Below, one piece after another: positions 63,964 to 64,000 of a DNA stretch of 64,000 bases (its first letter is position 1; every line of letters starts with the position of its first letter). The DNA is from Hymenobacter edaphi (GTDB lineage Bacteria > Bacteroidota > Bacteroidia > Cytophagales > Hymenobacteraceae). Made by a program: the position numbers and the translations under genes. The notes beneath the pieces were generated by a model. The model ran no database searches and was not told the origin of the DNA. It saw only the letters and a list, made by a program, of their open reading frames with translations. The stretch is from NCBI RefSeq assembly GCF_003258365.1, contig NZ_QHKM01000002.1, positions 1-64,000 of the forward strand, written 5' to 3'.

Positions 63964-64000
63964 GTTTCTGCCGGGTCCAGGTTTGGTTATATGATATTAT

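Overview
The window is high-GC bacterial chromosome from the phylum Bacteroidota, most likely a Hymenobacter-like member of the Cytophagales. Seven secreted proteins end in a type IX secretion (T9SS) sorting domain with a YPNP start. There is a TamB gene followed by an Omp85 barrel protein that is itself a lipoprotein (TamL), and several start sites are preceded by the Bacteroidota promoter pattern TTTG-N19-21-TAnnTTTG. The T9SS proteins, TamB/TamL and catalase/OxyR all fit an aerobic, heavily surface-decorated bacterium. I see no rRNA, tRNA, CRISPR array, insertion sequence, prophage or replication origin, so this is ordinary chromosome.

Layout. 0-8 kb: a thioredoxin-reductase-like flavoprotein, a large beta-helix T9SS protein, and 4-alpha-glucanotransferase with two starch-binding domains. 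8-16 kb: tamB-tamL. 16-21.3 kb (minus): N-acetylmuramoyl-L-alanine amidase, a predicted surface/barrel protein, a lipoprotein, a TonB-C protein and a TPR protein. 21.3-26.4 kb (minus): metH and metF, with metH behind a clear SAM-I riboswitch and its promoter. 26.5-32.7 kb: three T9SS proteins, one PNGase F-like. 32.7-34 kb: a gene-poor gap. 34-41.8 kb (plus): a PA14-OmpA protein, an old-yellow-enzyme reductase, then a likely carbohydrate-oxidation cluster (SDR, gluconate dehydrogenase subunit 3-like, GMC oxidoreductase, GH1-like glycosidase). 41.8-46.2 kb: a T9SS protein, then katA and oxyR diverging from a shared control region. 46.2-50.4 kb: DUF5996, alpha/beta hydrolase, a small orphan, a YedK/HMCES protein, two tiny exported polybasic proteins and a small membrane protein. 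50.5-57.7 kb (minus): a DUF1800/DUF1501 pair and a beta-propeller T9SS protein. 57.8-64 kb: PaaG-like isomerase, ispD, a five-residue-repeat protein, queA, a MacB-type permease and a LOG-family protein.

The most unusual signals are between genes. A family of palindromic elements has arms built from imperfect 8-bp units (GGTGANNT type) and a partly conserved loop. It occurs at least six times, in both orientations, often touching stop or start codons. A second family of 'CGAGCG' inverted repeats occurs four times. There is also a 52-bp perfect palindrome with no spacer at 57738-57789. Many genes end at strong, often bidirectional, hairpin terminators.
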